A stretch of DNA of 64,000 nucleotides from NCBI RefSeq assembly GCF_902168175.1, contig NZ_CABHOU010000054.1, positions 124,001 through 188,000 on the forward strand. The letters are read 5' to 3'. The stretch comes from an uncultured Chitinophaga sp. GTDB lineage: Bacteria; Bacteroidota; Bacteroidia; Chitinophagales; Chitinophagaceae. Every line of letters starts with the position of its first letter. The stretch's first letter is position 1. Positions 26,113 through 35,331 of this stretch are shown here, piece after piece. Below the pieces are notes generated by a model. That model was not told the DNA's origin. It worked only from the letters and a program-made list of their open reading frames with translations, and searched no databases. The translations under genes and the position numbers were made by a program.

Positions 26113-26607
26113 ATGGATCTGTTATTGCCTGCGTTAGGCTTGTTCGTCATCACTTTCGTAATTTTTGGTCTCGTTTACCTCATCCTCAAGAAGTTTGCCT
26201 GGAAACCAATCCTGGGAGCACTGAAAGAAAGGGAAACATCCATCTCCGACGCTATCGCATCTGCAGAGCGCGTTAAAGAAGAAATGGCACAGATGAAAGC
26301 CGAACACGAACATGTTCTGGCCGAAGCTAAAGCCGAAAGGAGCAAGATCCTGAAAGAAGCGAAAGAAGCGAAAGATCAAATCATCGGCGAAGCTAAAACA
26401 CAAGCCCAGGCCGAAGCGAAAAAGATCATCAACGAAGCTTACAACGCTATCGAAAACCAGAAACAGGCTGCCCTTACTGATGTTAAGAACCAGGTTGGTA
26501 AACTCGCTGTAGAAGTAGCTGAAAAAGTACTGCGCAAAGAACTGGGTGGCCAGGCCGCACAGGAAGCCTACATCAAAGAACTGGCTGGAGAAATTAAACT
26601 GAACTAA
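26113..26607 (+). CDS. atpF: F1Fo ATP synthase subunit b
   Basis: The peripheral stalk subunit: one N-terminal membrane helix (LLLPALGLFVITFVIFGLVYLIL) and a long charged coiled coil (residues about 35-150) that reaches the F1 head. The start is placed at the ATG at 26113 (MDLLLPALG). An in-frame TTG at 26071 would add 14 polar residues before the membrane helix and is less likely. The product is 164 residues, a normal length. It is followed by atpH after 51 bases. Confidence 0.93.
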   Translation: MDLLLPALGLFVITFVIFGLVYLILKKFAWKPILGALKERETSISDAIASAERVKEEMAQMKAEHEHVLAEAKAERSKILKEAKEAKDQIIGEAKTQAQAEAKKIINEAYNAIENQKQAALTDVKNQVGKLAVEVAEKVLRKELGGQAAQEAYIKELAGEIKLN

Positions 26608-26658
26608 TTTATATATACCATTCCGGCGCAACCGGGAAGGTCATCAGAAAGAAACAAT

Positions 26659-27219
26659 ATGCAAAATCCCCGTTTAGCATCCAGGTACGCGAAAGCATTA
26701 GTTGACCTGGCCGTTGAAAAAAATGAACTGGAAACAGTGCATACCGATATGCAACTGTTGAAGGCGATCTGCAAAAGCAACCCCGATGTGGTGGCTTTGC
26801 TGAAAAGCCCTATCATTAAAGCGGACAAAAAGGTGAAAATCCTTGCTGCCGTGCTGGAAGGTAAGATCAGCGCTATCACTGCCGGTTTTGTAACACTCCT
26901 GACTAACAAAGGAAGGGAAAGCACCCTGCCGGAAGTAGCAACGGAAGTGATCAGGGAATACAATGTGATCAAAAACATCACCAATGTAAAGATCACTACT
27001 GCCGTTCCTGTAGACGCATCTACGCTGGAAACGATCAAAACTAAAGTTGAACAAACTGCAGGACGTAAAGTTACCATGGAGTCGGCCGTAAATGCTGACC
27101 TGATTGGCGGATTTGTACTGGAAACAGGCGACCAGTTGTTCGACGCGTCTGTTCTTCGTGATCTGAAAGACATCAAAAAGCAATTCCTGGAGAACATTTA
27201 TGTTCCCAACATCAGATAA
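26659..27219 (+). CDS. atpH: F1Fo ATP synthase subunit delta
   Basis: The 186-residue delta subunit (OSCP) joins the b stalk to the top of F1. The N-terminal six-helix domain starts RLASRYAKALVDLAVEKN, a classic signature, and the C-terminal part has VEQTAGRKVTMESAVNADLIGGFVLETGDQL broken around the conserved GG-V pattern, ending SVLRDLKDIKKQFLE. It sits in the usual order between atpF and atpA. Confidence 0.94.
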   Translation: MQNPRLASRYAKALVDLAVEKNELETVHTDMQLLKAICKSNPDVVALLKSPIIKADKKVKILAAVLEGKISAITAGFVTLLTNKGRESTLPEVATEVIREYNVIKNITNVKITTAVPVDASTLETIKTKVEQTAGRKVTMESAVNADLIGGFVLETGDQLFDASVLRDLKDIKKQFLENIYVPNIR

Positions 27220-27307
27220 AGTATAAAACAACAGCCGCTGCGTACCCGCAAAGCTGTTGTCGTTATTTTAGTTTAAACCTTAACGACGTTTTTAAAAGTT
27301 AATAATT

Positions 27308-28885
27308 ATGGTTGGTATTAAACCCGATGAAATTTCGGCGATATTACGCCAGCAACTGAGCAACTTCAACGCTTCTGCGGAACTTGAAGAAGTTGGTACG
27401 GTGCTGCAGGTGGGCGACGGTATTGCCCGCGTGTACGGATTGAACAATGTTCGCTCCGGTGAACTGGTTGAATTTGAGAATGGTGTTAAAGCCATTGCAC
27501 TGAACCTGGAAGAAGATAACGTGGGTGTGGTATTGATGGGTGATTCCGGCGAAATTAAGGAAGGAGCGAAAGTTCGCCGTACCGGCCAGATCGCTTCCAT
27601 CAAGGTAGGTGAAGGCCTGGTAGGTCGTGTAATCAATACCCTCGGTGAACCTATCGATGGTAAAGGCCCTATCGCTGGTGAACTGTATGAAATGCCTATC
27701 GAGCGTAAAGCTCCGGGTGTAATCTACCGTGAGCCGGTTAAAGAACCACTGCAAACAGGTATCAAAGCGATCGACGCAATGATCCCGGTTGGTCGTGGCC
27801 AGCGTGAGCTGGTGATCGGTGACCGTCAGATCGGTAAAACTGCGATCTGTATCGACACCATCATTAACCAGAAAGAATTTTTCGATGCAGGTAAACCTGT
27901 ATACTGTATATATGTAGCAATCGGTCAGAAAGCCTCTACCATTGCAGGTGTAATGAAAACCCTGCAGGAAAACGGTGCTATGGCTTACACTACTATCGTT
28001 GCTGCTTCTGCTGCTGATCCGGCTCCTCTGCAGTTCTACGCTCCGTTCTCCGGCGCGGCGATCGGTGAGTTCTTCCGTGATACCGGCCGTCCTGCACTGA
28101 TCGTTTATGATGATCTGTCTAAACAGGCCGTAGCTTATCGTGAGGTGTCCCTGCTGCTCCGCCGTCCTCCAGGACGTGAGGCGTACCCTGGTGACGTATT
28201 CTACCTGCATAGCCGTTTGCTCGAGCGTGCTGCGAAAATCATCGCGAAAGATGAAATCGCACGTGAAATGAACGATTGCCCTGATTCTATCAGGCACCTG
28301 GTTAAAGGTGGTGGTTCACTCACAGCATTACCGATCATCGAAACTCAGGCGGGCGACGTATCTGCATACATCCCAACCAACGTAATCTCCATCACTGACG
28401 GTCAGATCTTCCTTGAATCTAACCTGTTCAACTCCGGTGTACGTCCTGCGATTAACGTAGGTATCTCCGTAAGCCGTGTGGGTGGTAACGCACAGATCAA
28501 ATCCATGAAGAAGGTAGCTGGTACCCTGAAACTGGACCAGGCTCAATACCGCGAAATGGAAGCGTTCTCTAAATTCGGTGGCGACCTTGATGCTGCAACC
28601 AAATCCATCCTGGACCGTGGTGCACGTAACGTGGAAATCCTGAAACAGGCACAGTTCACTCCTTTCACCGTAGAAAAACAGGTAGCAATTATTTACCTGG
28701 GTACTAACGGCCTGCTGCGCGAAGTTCCTTTGAAAAACGTGAAAGCGTTCGAAGAAGCCTTCCTGCACGAAATGGAAGTGCGCCTGCCCGACGTTCTGGC
28801 TAACTTCAAAAAAGGTGGTCTTGAAAAAGCCGATACCGACCGTATGGTTGCACTGGCTAATGAACTGAAACCAAGGTTTGCTTAG
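27308..28885 (+). CDS. atpA: F1Fo ATP synthase subunit alpha
   Basis: The 525-residue alpha subunit of the F1 head carries the non-catalytic nucleotide sites. The P-loop reads GDRQIGKT, where most bacteria have GDRQTGKT. Other landmarks are [10 protein letters not shown] near the N-terminus, the DELSEED-equivalent region near the end, [30 protein letters not shown] (visible in segments) and the arginine finger in the [14 protein letters not shown] VSRVGGNAQ. It is the last gene of the operon: a terminator follows at once, and atpG (gamma), normally next, is absent. Confidence 0.97.
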   Translation: MVGIKPDEISAILRQQLSNFNASAELEEVGTVLQVGDGIARVYGLNNVRSGELVEFENGVKAIALNLEEDNVGVVLMGDSGEIKEGAKVRRTGQIASIKVGEGLVGRVINTLGEPIDGKGPIAGELYEMPIERKAPGVIYREPVKEPLQTGIKAIDAMIPVGRGQRELVIGDRQIGKTAICIDTIINQKEFFDAGKPVYCIYVAIGQKASTIAGVMKTLQENGAMAYTTIVAASAADPAPLQFYAPFSGAAIGEFFRDTGRPALIVYDDLSKQAVAYREVSLLLRRPPGREAYPGDVFYLHSRLLERAAKIIAKDEIAREMNDCPDSIRHLVKGGGSLTALPIIETQAGDVSAYIPTNVISITDGQIFLESNLFNSGVRPAINVGISVSRVGGNAQIKSMKKVAGTLKLDQAQYREMEAFSKFGGDLDAATKSILDRGARNVEILKQAQFTPFTVEKQVAIIYLGTNGLLREVPLKNVKAFEEAFLHEMEVRLPDVLANFKKGGLEKADTDRMVALANELKPRFA

Positions 28886-28910
28886 TTTTTAAGCGAGTCT
28901 TAATCATACT

Positions 28911-28945
28911 AAAACGCTCCGGTCACATTGTGGCTGGAGCGTTTT
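28911..28945 (+). terminator. Intrinsic terminator of the ATP synthase operon
   Basis: AAAACGCTCC and GGAGCGTTTT arms enclose a partly paired GTCACA/TGTGGC loop, followed by GATTT. It also serves as a barrier to the convergent minus-strand gene. Confidence 0.85.
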
Positions 28946-29002
28946 GATTTTAGAGAGCAGAGCGAAACCGGGGTTGCTTAACACAAGGCCGATGGCATTA
29001 AC

Positions 29003-29422
29003 TTAAAAATTTTTCCGGAAGCGCAAATAACTCCACACATGCCCTATCGCAAATGGAAGAACAAATAGTGGTATAAACAGGTTATCCTCGGTTAGTCCCT
29101 CCGTTTTTTTATAGATGGATGAGAAATGCTCGTACATCATATAACCCAGCCAGGCAAGCGAAGGCAGAAACCAGCACAACAGGCTAAGCAAGGGATTACT
29201 CCGGACGGCAATCTTGCCGTTAAGAAAGATACTGGTAGCTGCGATACAGGTGACCAATGCAAATGCTGCCACCACCATGGTCGAATAACCAACCATATCA
29301 TAACCGTAGCTATGTCTTGGATCACCAGGCCGGATATCCACTAACGTAAGTGCATACCCCAGGGTAACGGTAATCACAATAATGGCAGGAATAAGGGCTG
29401 CGTAGGCGTAGTATTTGAACAT
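29003..29422 (-). CDS. Four-helix integral membrane protein, unknown
   Basis: The start is placed at the ATG at 29422 (MFKYYAYAALIP); the longer frame upstream overlaps the next gene and is Ser/Thr-rich. The 139-residue product has four hydrophobic segments (IPAIIVITVTLGYAL, TMVVAAFALVTCIAATSIFL, LLSLLCWFLPSLAWLGYMM, LFIPLFVLPFAIGHVWSYL) and a short basic tail. It follows the small secreted protein gene by 4 bases on the same strand, so the two are very likely co-transcribed and may work together. No family recognised. Confidence 0.7.
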   Translation of the reverse strand: MFKYYAYAALIPAIIVITVTLGYALTLVDIRPGDPRHSYGYDMVGYSTMVVAAFALVTCIAATSIFLNGKIAVRSNPLLSLLCWFLPSLAWLGYMMYEHFSSIYKKTEGLTEDNLFIPLFVLPFAIGHVWSYLRFRKNF

Positions 29423-29426
29423 AGTA

Positions 29427-29933
29427 TTAAGGTTGTTTATTTCGTGCTGCTTCCAGTTGCCGGTGATAGTTATGAGCCATTCGGAGCAACTCGAGGTCGA
29501 AGTCGTCGTCGCCCTCCGTTCTACCATGCCCCAGGCTGATGTGATTGATCATCGCACCCTTATTAAAATAATAACGGGCTTGAAAGATCATCCCGATATT
29601 TTTAGTTTTAGGTTCAAACATTTTATAGTCTTCATAAATAAAGATCAGCTCATTGTCCTTAAAGTAATATTCCATGATCTCAGTACTTTCGTGGTCAACG
29701 ATGCGGCTTATTACCTTTACAAGTGTATCACCTTTATAAAGCCCCGATAACGACGCGGTTTCCTTTTTCTGCATGTTCCTGAAAGCTTCATTCCGCAACA
29801 CTAGCTTAACATATCCAGTGTCCATGTCAATGGTCCGCGTTTCCCTGCCTATCCGGTTAAGCGGGCCTACCTGCGCTTTTACGGTAATAGTTATAAGCAT
29901 ACAGGCGAAGAATAAACCGTGTTTAACAGGCAT
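29427..29933 (-). CDS. Small secreted protein, paralogue of the gene at 30007
   Basis: A 168-residue protein with a signal peptide ending near TVKAQ. The mature part has DTGYVKLVLRNEAF, SLSGLYKGDTLVKVISRI, MEYYFKDNELIFIYEDYKMF and FQARYYFNKGAMI. The divergently encoded protein at 30007 shares the same series (DTGYQRIRLDNESY, WLEGLYKKEQLKKMTSWI, TEYYFDKAQLIFVYDLEKTF, YEGRYYYRQGKKI), so the two are paralogues from a local duplication. The fold is likely a small mixed alpha/beta domain of the kind found in Bacteroidota periplasmic proteins. Function unknown. Confidence 0.72.
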   Translation of the reverse strand: MPVKHGLFFACMLITITVKAQVGPLNRIGRETRTIDMDTGYVKLVLRNEAFRNMQKKETASLSGLYKGDTLVKVISRIVDHESTEIMEYYFKDNELIFIYEDYKMFEPKTKNIGMIFQARYYFNKGAMINHISLGHGRTEGDDDFDLELLRMAHNYHRQLEAARNKQP

Positions 29934-29981
29934 AGGGAGGGATATTTATGTAAATATAATCGTTTGCCCGATGATGCCGAT

Positions 29982-29989
29982 TACGTTTG
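29982..29989 (+). promoter_or_regulatory. -7 promoter element in the divergent 73-bp gap
   Basis: TACGTTTG fits TAnnTTTG, with a TTTG at 29963-29966 at a slightly short 15-base spacing. It points to the plus-strand gene at 30007 with a leader of about 11 bases. Confidence 0.45.
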
Positions 29990-30006
29990 AAGTATATTTA
30001 TATCCG

Positions 30007-30516
30007 ATGAAAAAGCTTAAATACCTGCTGATTTTACTACCGTGGCTGTTGCCTGTGGCGGCTTCCGCGCAGATCTCCGACATCCGTAAAATCTGCACCA
30101 CTATTAATACCGATACCGGCTATCAGCGCATACGCCTCGACAACGAATCGTATCTGGAAGAAATGACAGACCGCGGCGGATGGCTGGAAGGGCTGTACAA
30201 AAAAGAACAGCTTAAAAAAATGACAAGCTGGATCGGCTATTCAAACCGCATCGTAGTTACCGAATATTACTTCGATAAAGCACAGCTCATCTTCGTTTAC
30301 GACCTGGAAAAGACCTTCCCATTAGATGAAAAGACTGGCGGCCTCGACGAAGCTCACCCGCTCGTTGCTTACGAGGGCCGCTACTACTACCGGCAGGGAA
30401 AAAAAATAGACGAGAAAGTGAGCGGCCGTAAGCCAAAAGGCACCGCGGAAAACTGGATATCTATGGCTGAAGACCTGCGTTTATTAGTAGATAGTAATAG
30501 GGAAGCGCAGGAGTAG
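30007..30516 (+). CDS. Small secreted protein, paralogue of the gene at 29427
   Basis: The start is set at the ATG at 30007 (MKKLKYLLILLPWLL), which begins a signal peptide ending at ASAQ; the frame extends further upstream but only as antisense to the neighbour. The 169-residue product is collinear with its divergent neighbour over the whole mature part, including GLYK, the EYYF..LIF.Y core and RYYY. The shared 73-bp intergenic region suggests coordinated control. It ends about 110 bases before the TonB receptor gene at 30629, which has its own strong promoter. Function unknown. Confidence 0.72.
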   Translation: MKKLKYLLILLPWLLPVAASAQISDIRKICTTINTDTGYQRIRLDNESYLEEMTDRGGWLEGLYKKEQLKKMTSWIGYSNRIVVTEYYFDKAQLIFVYDLEKTFPLDEKTGGLDEAHPLVAYEGRYYYRQGKKIDEKVSGRKPKGTAENWISMAEDLRLLVDSNREAQE

Positions 30517-30577
30517 AGTTTAAATAAAATATTTTTGATTGATAATCAGTGAGATAGATTATTTGTTTGTTTTGTAG

Positions 30578-30609
30578 TTTGGTTTATAAAATAAACCAGT
30601 TTACATTTG
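30578..30609 (+). promoter_or_regulatory. Promoter of the five-gene TonB receptor operon
   Basis: TTTG (30578-30581), a 20-base spacer and TACATTTG (30602-30609) match the consensus at both elements, with a predicted start about 13 bases before the ATG at 30629. Confidence 0.7.
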
Positions 30610-30628
30610 ATACATCAAACAATGATGT

Positions 30629-32785
30629 ATGTCCCCTAAATCGCTTTACCTGTTATGCCTCATGGTTTTACCAATATTGGCGCAGGCACAAACCAAAATC
30701 AGCGGTAAAGTTACCGACGCTAAAAAACAGCCCTTGCCAGGCGTGAACATATATATCAAGGGCACTTATGATGGTACAACCACTACAGCCGATGGCAGTT
30801 ATTCATTCAGCAGCACGGCCAAAGGCGAACAGTTATTATCCGCCAGTCTTATGGGGTATAAAACACTGGAGCAAACAGTGAATCTGAGTGGCGCTGCAAT
30901 TGTACTTAACATCAACTTAAAAGAAACCATGAATGAATTGAAGATGGTTACTATCTCCGCGGGTAGCTTCGAAGCCAGCGATGAGAAGAAAAATACCATC
31001 CTTAAATCACTTGATATTGTGACTACCGGTGGCGCTAATGCCGACATCGTAGCAGCGCTGAAAACGTTGCCTGGCGCGCAGCAGGTGGGTGATAAAGAAG
31101 GATTGTTCGTGCGCGGTGGTACCGGGTATGAAACGCAAACCTTTATTGATGGTATGATGGTACGTAACCCATTTTACTCAGGCATGCCCAACTTCGCTGC
31201 CCGCGGACGTTTTTCGCCTTTCCTGTTTAAGGGCACCTCATTCAGTAGCGGCGGTTATTCTGCACAATACGGCCAGGGCATGTCGTCGGCTCTTGTTCTT
31301 GAAACCAACGATCTGCCTACCCGTTCTTCCGCTTCAATAGGTATTATGACCATTGGCGCAAACGTAGGGCTGGAACAGCTTTCGAAAGATAAAAAGAGTT
31401 CCTTTACACTGGAAGCAGACTACACCAATCTGACCCCTTACTTCAAAGTATTTAAAACATTACAACAGCCGACTACATACCCTGAAATTGCCGGCGGCTC
31501 ACTAGTTTATCGGCGTAAAACATCTAAAACCGGTATGCTGAAGGCCTATGTATATGGCAACTGGAGCCGCTTCGGCTACCAGGGCAAAAGCCTGGAATAC
31601 CAGGGTGACGAAGAACTATTCGAGCTGAAGAACTATAATATTTACAGCAATCTTACTTACCATGAAAATCTTGGTAAAGGATGGAAAATAAACACCGGTA
31701 TTTCTTACAGTACTAATAAAGACCGTATTCACCTGGATACCATCGTAAAAGCAGCAGAGGCTAATGTGCGTACGCGATCGGATCTTTCGCAGGCAAGAGT
31801 TGTATTGACCAAAAGCCTGGGAGCCTTTTCACTACTGCGTTTCGGGGGAGAGTACCAGTATGCGGTAGAAAAAACGGCTTACAACCAATATCATCTCGAT
31901 TATACCGATAACTATGGCGCCGGCTTCGTGGAAGCAGATATCTATTTTAGTCCGAAGTTAGTTGGCCGTGCAGGTGTGCGGGCGGAGTATACTTCGCTGA
32001 TGGAGAAGACCAACCTGGCACCACGCGTATCTATGTCGTACAAGCTGGATGATAAAGGGCAGGTATCGCTGGCATATGGCGAGTTTTACCAAAAGCCGGA
32101 ACAGCAGTACCTGCGCAGCAAACATGACCTGGAATATATGCACGCCACGCACTACATTGCAACGTATGAGAGGCGTTCCACCGCTTATACCTTACGTACA
32201 GAGGTGTTTTACAAGAAGTACCACGACCTCGTAAAAACAACGCCCGATATCAACAGCAATGGTACGGGTTATGCAAAAGGCGCAGAATTGTTCTGGCGTG
32301 ATAAGAAAACCATTAAGAATGCAGACTACTGGATTTCTTACTCCTTCCTCGATACTAAAAGAGATCACCTGAATTATCCATATGAAGTGCAGCCCGACTT
32401 TGCAGCTAAACATACTGCCTCGCTGGTGTATAAACAATACTTCTCAAAAATAACGACGAACGTAGGCCTTACGTATAGTTTCGCAACAGGCCGACCTTAC
32501 TACAATCCGAACCGTCCGGCCAATGAGTTTATGCACGATCGTACTAAAACTTTCAACACGGTTGGCCTCATTGCCAACTATCTCACTACGATCGGTAAAG
32601 CCTTTACGGTATTTGTTGTATCGGTGTCTAACATGGCGGGGCAGCGGCAGGAATACGGCTACAAATATTCAAGTGACGGCCTTCGCCGCGAAGCGATACG
32701 GCCCATGACGCCCAGTTTCTTTTTCGTAGGCATGTTCATGAGTTTCGGGATAGACAGGCGGCAGGAAGTAATCGACAATAACTAA
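30629..32785 (+). CDS. TonB-dependent receptor (first gene of a five-gene operon)
   Basis: A 718-residue outer-membrane receptor with a signal peptide ending at LAQAQ, a carboxypeptidase-like beta-sandwich (KISGKVTDAKKQPLPGVNIY) at residues about 22-110, a plug with LPGAQQVGDKEGLFVRGGTG and the following FIDGMMVRNPFYSG, and a barrel from about residue 230. Shorter than typical SusC proteins and without a SusD partner. The next four genes on the same strand (secreted helical protein, two six-TM proteins, winged-helix regulator) appear to form one transcription unit that ends at the terminator at 35127. The ligand is unknown. Confidence 0.88.
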   Translation: MSPKSLYLLCLMVLPILAQAQTKISGKVTDAKKQPLPGVNIYIKGTYDGTTTTADGSYSFSSTAKGEQLLSASLMGYKTLEQTVNLSGAAIVLNINLKETMNELKMVTISAGSFEASDEKKNTILKSLDIVTTGGANADIVAALKTLPGAQQVGDKEGLFVRGGTGYETQTFIDGMMVRNPFYSGMPNFAARGRFSPFLFKGTSFSSGGYSAQYGQGMSSALVLETNDLPTRSSASIGIMTIGANVGLEQLSKDKKSSFTLEADYTNLTPYFKVFKTLQQPTTYPEIAGGSLVYRRKTSKTGMLKAYVYGNWSRFGYQGKSLEYQGDEELFELKNYNIYSNLTYHENLGKGWKINTGISYSTNKDRIHLDTIVKAAEANVRTRSDLSQARVVLTKSLGAFSLLRFGGEYQYAVEKTAYNQYHLDYTDNYGAGFVEADIYFSPKLVGRAGVRAEYTSLMEKTNLAPRVSMSYKLDDKGQVSLAYGEFYQKPEQQYLRSKHDLEYMHATHYIATYERRSTAYTLRTEVFYKKYHDLVKTTPDINSNGTGYAKGAELFWRDKKTIKNADYWISYSFLDTKRDHLNYPYEVQPDFAAKHTASLVYKQYFSKITTNVGLTYSFATGRPYYNPNRPANEFMHDRTKTFNTVGLIANYLTTIGKAFTVFVVSVSNMAGQRQEYGYKYSSDGLRREAIRPMTPSFFFVGMFMSFGIDRRQEVIDNN

Positions 32786-32830
32786 TCAACTTAATATATT
32801 CATCTCTCTAAACACAAAAAATCTAACTCG

Positions 32831-33472
32831 ATGAAACGCATTTTCTTATTTCTTTTCTCCATTACCACATTTACATTGGCCGCTAACGCACAAAGCGCGC
32901 AGTATACAGAAGCGATGGAAAAGCAAGTAGCGGCAATTGACAAAAACGCCAGCAGCGAGGAACTGACGCAGGCGGGCAATACGTTCGAAAGAATCGCCGA
33001 AGTGGAAAAAACACAGTGGCTTCCTTATTACTACGCTGCCTACTGCAAAGTAATGCAGGCCCTTAGCGCAAAAGGCAACACCATTGATGCCCTGGCCGAT
33101 CAGGCAGAACAGCACGCTGAAAAAGCCGAAGCATTAAGCAAGAACAATTCCGAAATAGCGGTTATACGTTCGTTGATCGCAACTGCCCGTATTAATGTAG
33201 ATCCGATGGCCCGTGGGCGTAAATACGGCCCTATATCTTCGGGCTTTTTGGAAGCGGCAAAGAAATACAATGCAGACAACCCACGCATCTATATGCTGGA
33301 GGGCCAAAGCCTTTACTATACTCCTGAACAGTTTGGTGGTAGCAAGGTGAGGGCAAAGGAGAAGTTTGAATTGTCTTTAAAGAAGTTCAGCACCTTCAGG
33401 CCAGAAAGCAGCATTGCGCCGCATTGGGGCGAAGAGTATACTAAGAAGCTGTTAAGCTCGATCGGTAACTAA
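32831..33472 (+). CDS. Secreted TPR-like helical protein
   Basis: A 213-residue protein with a signal peptide ending at ANAQS. The remainder is nearly all helical, with TPR-like spacing of small and aromatic residues (TFERIAEVEKTQWLPYYYAAYCKV, DQAEQHAEKAEALSKNNSEIAVI in segments). It ends with a conserved-looking EQFGGSKVRAKEKFELSLKKF and APHWGEEYTKKLL. It lies 45 bases after the TonB receptor and before two membrane proteins. I know this type only as unnamed Bacteroidota proteins; a periplasmic partner of the receptor is the contextual guess. Confidence 0.7.
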   Translation: MKRIFLFLFSITTFTLAANAQSAQYTEAMEKQVAAIDKNASSEELTQAGNTFERIAEVEKTQWLPYYYAAYCKVMQALSAKGNTIDALADQAEQHAEKAEALSKNNSEIAVIRSLIATARINVDPMARGRKYGPISSGFLEAAKKYNADNPRIYMLEGQSLYYTPEQFGGSKVRAKEKFELSLKKFSTFRPESSIAPHWGEEYTKKLLSSIGN

Positions 33473-33563
33473 AATAGAGGCAACGGCTGGTGTGTATGGG
33501 TTTTCCGCCAGAACATCATATATTCATCAGCCGCTATTATCATACTGCAACAAAAATATTATT

Positions 33564-34175
33564 ATGCAACAGCCGGAAAACCAGGATGCATTCTCTTATG
33601 AGGACAGCCTGAAAGTAATTACCCAAATGATTGAGCAGGCGAAGGATCGCGTGCTGAGCGACGGGTTTGATTATATGTTATGGGGCGCATTTGTGTGCTG
33701 CGCTGCGTTAGCTCAGTATTTTCTTATAAATGCCGGGGTTGGCTATCATTGGCTAGGTTGGACAATACTGATGCCCTTGGGCGCTATCATCACTTTTTTT
33801 CGTAACTACGCCTGCCGGAAAAGAAGAGAGGTGAAGCTGGCTGTCATGGATATCTACCTGTCAGTGCTGATGGCATTCCTGGTTTCGCTTTGTATTATCA
33901 TCTTTTCTTTTTCTGCCCTTGGGTATAAATATGGTTTAGGCGTGATATTAGTGTTGTACGGTTTGTGGATATTCATTTCAGGACGTATTTTTAAGTTTAC
34001 GCCATTTGTACTGGGCGCGGTGGTGAACTGGGTAGGCAGCATCCTGGTTTTTAATTTCCTTGATTACCATAATACACTGCTCACAGTGGCTGCCGGGGCA
34101 ATTTTCGGTTACCTGATCCCCGGATATTTATTGCGCCGCGAAGTAAAGATGAAAAAACGTTCATTAGCTTATTAA
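33564..34175 (+). CDS. Six-TM membrane protein (paralogue A)
   Basis: The start is taken as the ATG at 33564 (MQQPENQDAF), as the upstream in-frame stretch is not protein-like. The 203-residue product has a cytoplasmic N-terminus with YEDSLKVITQMIEQAKDRV, then six hydrophobic segments in three pairs, and ends GYLIPGYLLRREVKMKKR. The following gene product shares the N-terminal SL..I..MI..AK motif, the helix spacing and GYLIPGYILR, so the two are tandem paralogues and may form a heteromer. No catalytic motif is seen. Confidence 0.75.
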   Translation: MQQPENQDAFSYEDSLKVITQMIEQAKDRVLSDGFDYMLWGAFVCCAALAQYFLINAGVGYHWLGWTILMPLGAIITFFRNYACRKRREVKLAVMDIYLSVLMAFLVSLCIIIFSFSALGYKYGLGVILVLYGLWIFISGRIFKFTPFVLGAVVNWVGSILVFNFLDYHNTLLTVAAGAIFGYLIPGYLLRREVKMKKRSLAY

Positions 34176-34187
34176 TCTGATATACGC

Positions 34188-34805
34188 ATGACACCTGAAC
34201 AGGATAAACCGATGACCGGGCAGGAGAGCCTGGACCTCATACAGTCGATGATCAACTCGGCCAAAGAAAGCACTGTGAATAAAGGAGATGGTTTCCTTGT
34301 ATGGGGCTGGATGTTGTTTATTTGTGCTGTATCATCTGCCGTACTGATTTATACAGATTACGCATCTCCGTTCCTGCCATGGAATATATTTATGCTGGTG
34401 TGTGTAATTATGCTGATTTACGGGATCGTAAAACCTCGTAAAATACCGCGGGTGAGAACTTATATGGGCGATTTATTCCGCAACTTTGCCACAGGATTTT
34501 ACATTTGCGTGTTCATTGTGGTTTTTGCCATGAATTTTAATACTGTTTCCACCAGCATTGCATTTGCGTTTCTGTTGATGTTGTACGGTCTTATGATGTA
34601 TGTAATGGGCGTGTCTATGAAACAACGGGCAATGATAGCCGGGGCCGTAATAACCTGGCTGTGTTGCATTGCTTCATTGTTGATGGCCAAATTGATTTTT
34701 GTAATGTCTTTCACAGCCCTTGCGGTATTGGCGGGCTATCTTATACCCGGTTATATTTTAAGGACAGAATGGAAAAAACAGCAACAAAGTGAAAAGGTAA
34801 GATGA
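34188..34805 (+). CDS. Six-TM membrane protein (paralogue B)
   Basis: A 205-residue protein starting 12 bases after paralogue A. The N-terminal cytoplasmic segment GQESLDLIQSMINSAKEST matches that of A, followed by six membrane helices and the same GYLIPGYILR near the end. Its stop codon overlaps the start of the winged-helix regulator gene (ATGA), which implies translational coupling. A plausible role is sensing or gating linked to the regulator, but this is only context. Confidence 0.75.
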   Translation: MTPEQDKPMTGQESLDLIQSMINSAKESTVNKGDGFLVWGWMLFICAVSSAVLIYTDYASPFLPWNIFMLVCVIMLIYGIVKPRKIPRVRTYMGDLFRNFATGFYICVFIVVFAMNFNTVSTSIAFAFLLMLYGLMMYVMGVSMKQRAMIAGAVITWLCCIASLLMAKLIFVMSFTALAVLAGYLIPGYILRTEWKKQQQSEKVR

Positions 34806-35098
34806 TGGATTTTAAAGAACTGGACCCGGTACTGCATTCCCAGCTACGGTTGGCAATCATGTCTGTGCTTATTAGCGTGAAGGAGGCGGAGTTTACGTTC
34901 CTGAAAGAGAAGACGAATGCAACGGCGGGTAACCTCAGTGTGCAGATCAATAAACTGAAAGATGCTGAGTATATAGAAGTGATAAAACAGTTCAAAGAAA
35001 ATTATCCTCAAACCATTTGTAAAATTACCCCTAAAGGTATTACTGCATTTGAAGAATATGTGAAGTCGATACAATCTTATTTAAACACAGGTAAGTAA
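34802..35098 (+). CDS. Winged-helix transcriptional regulator
   Basis: A 98-residue single-domain DNA-binding protein of the MarR/ArsR-like winged-helix type. Visible elements are the N-terminal helix HSQLRLAIMSVLI, the recognition segment FTFLKEKTNATAGNLSVQINKLKDAEYIEV, and the wing with KENYPQTICKITPKGITAFEEYV. No ligand domain or Cys pair is present. The start overlaps the stop of the preceding membrane protein gene, so it is tightly coupled to the operon and may regulate the promoter at 30578. Confidence 0.85.
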   Translation: MMDFKELDPVLHSQLRLAIMSVLISVKEAEFTFLKEKTNATAGNLSVQINKLKDAEYIEVIKQFKENYPQTICKITPKGITAFEEYVKSIQSYLNTGK

Positions 35099-35126
35099 TT
35101 CGATAGAAAAGATTAAATTCGTAGTA

Positions 35127-35161
35127 ACGGATCCGCTTTTTTTTGCGGATCCGTTTTTTTT
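35127..35161 (+). terminator. Intrinsic terminator of the five-gene operon
   Basis: ACGGATCCGC, a loop of eight T, GCGGATCCGT and a further T-run: a perfect 10-bp stem. Confidence 0.92.
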
Positions 35162-35331
35162 GGACATGTATACATAATCCCGCCACCAGAACCCAATACA
35201 GTAAAGGGTTTTCAGAGGACATGAAATTGACCCGAAAGGCTCCTTCTTTTTTGGCAGAACGCATGTACAGTGCAGTTACCTGTATTAACTTCAATATCCC
35301 GGTTTAACCCACAATTAAAAAAGACACCACT

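Noticed and set aside
27344..28297. 317-codon open frame on the minus strand
   Set aside because: Complement of atpA; low-complexity Thr/Phe/Arg-rich translation typical of a shadow frame.
28911..29003. Truncated atpG after atpA
   Set aside because: The interval is under 100 bases, holds a terminator and has no gamma-subunit motif.
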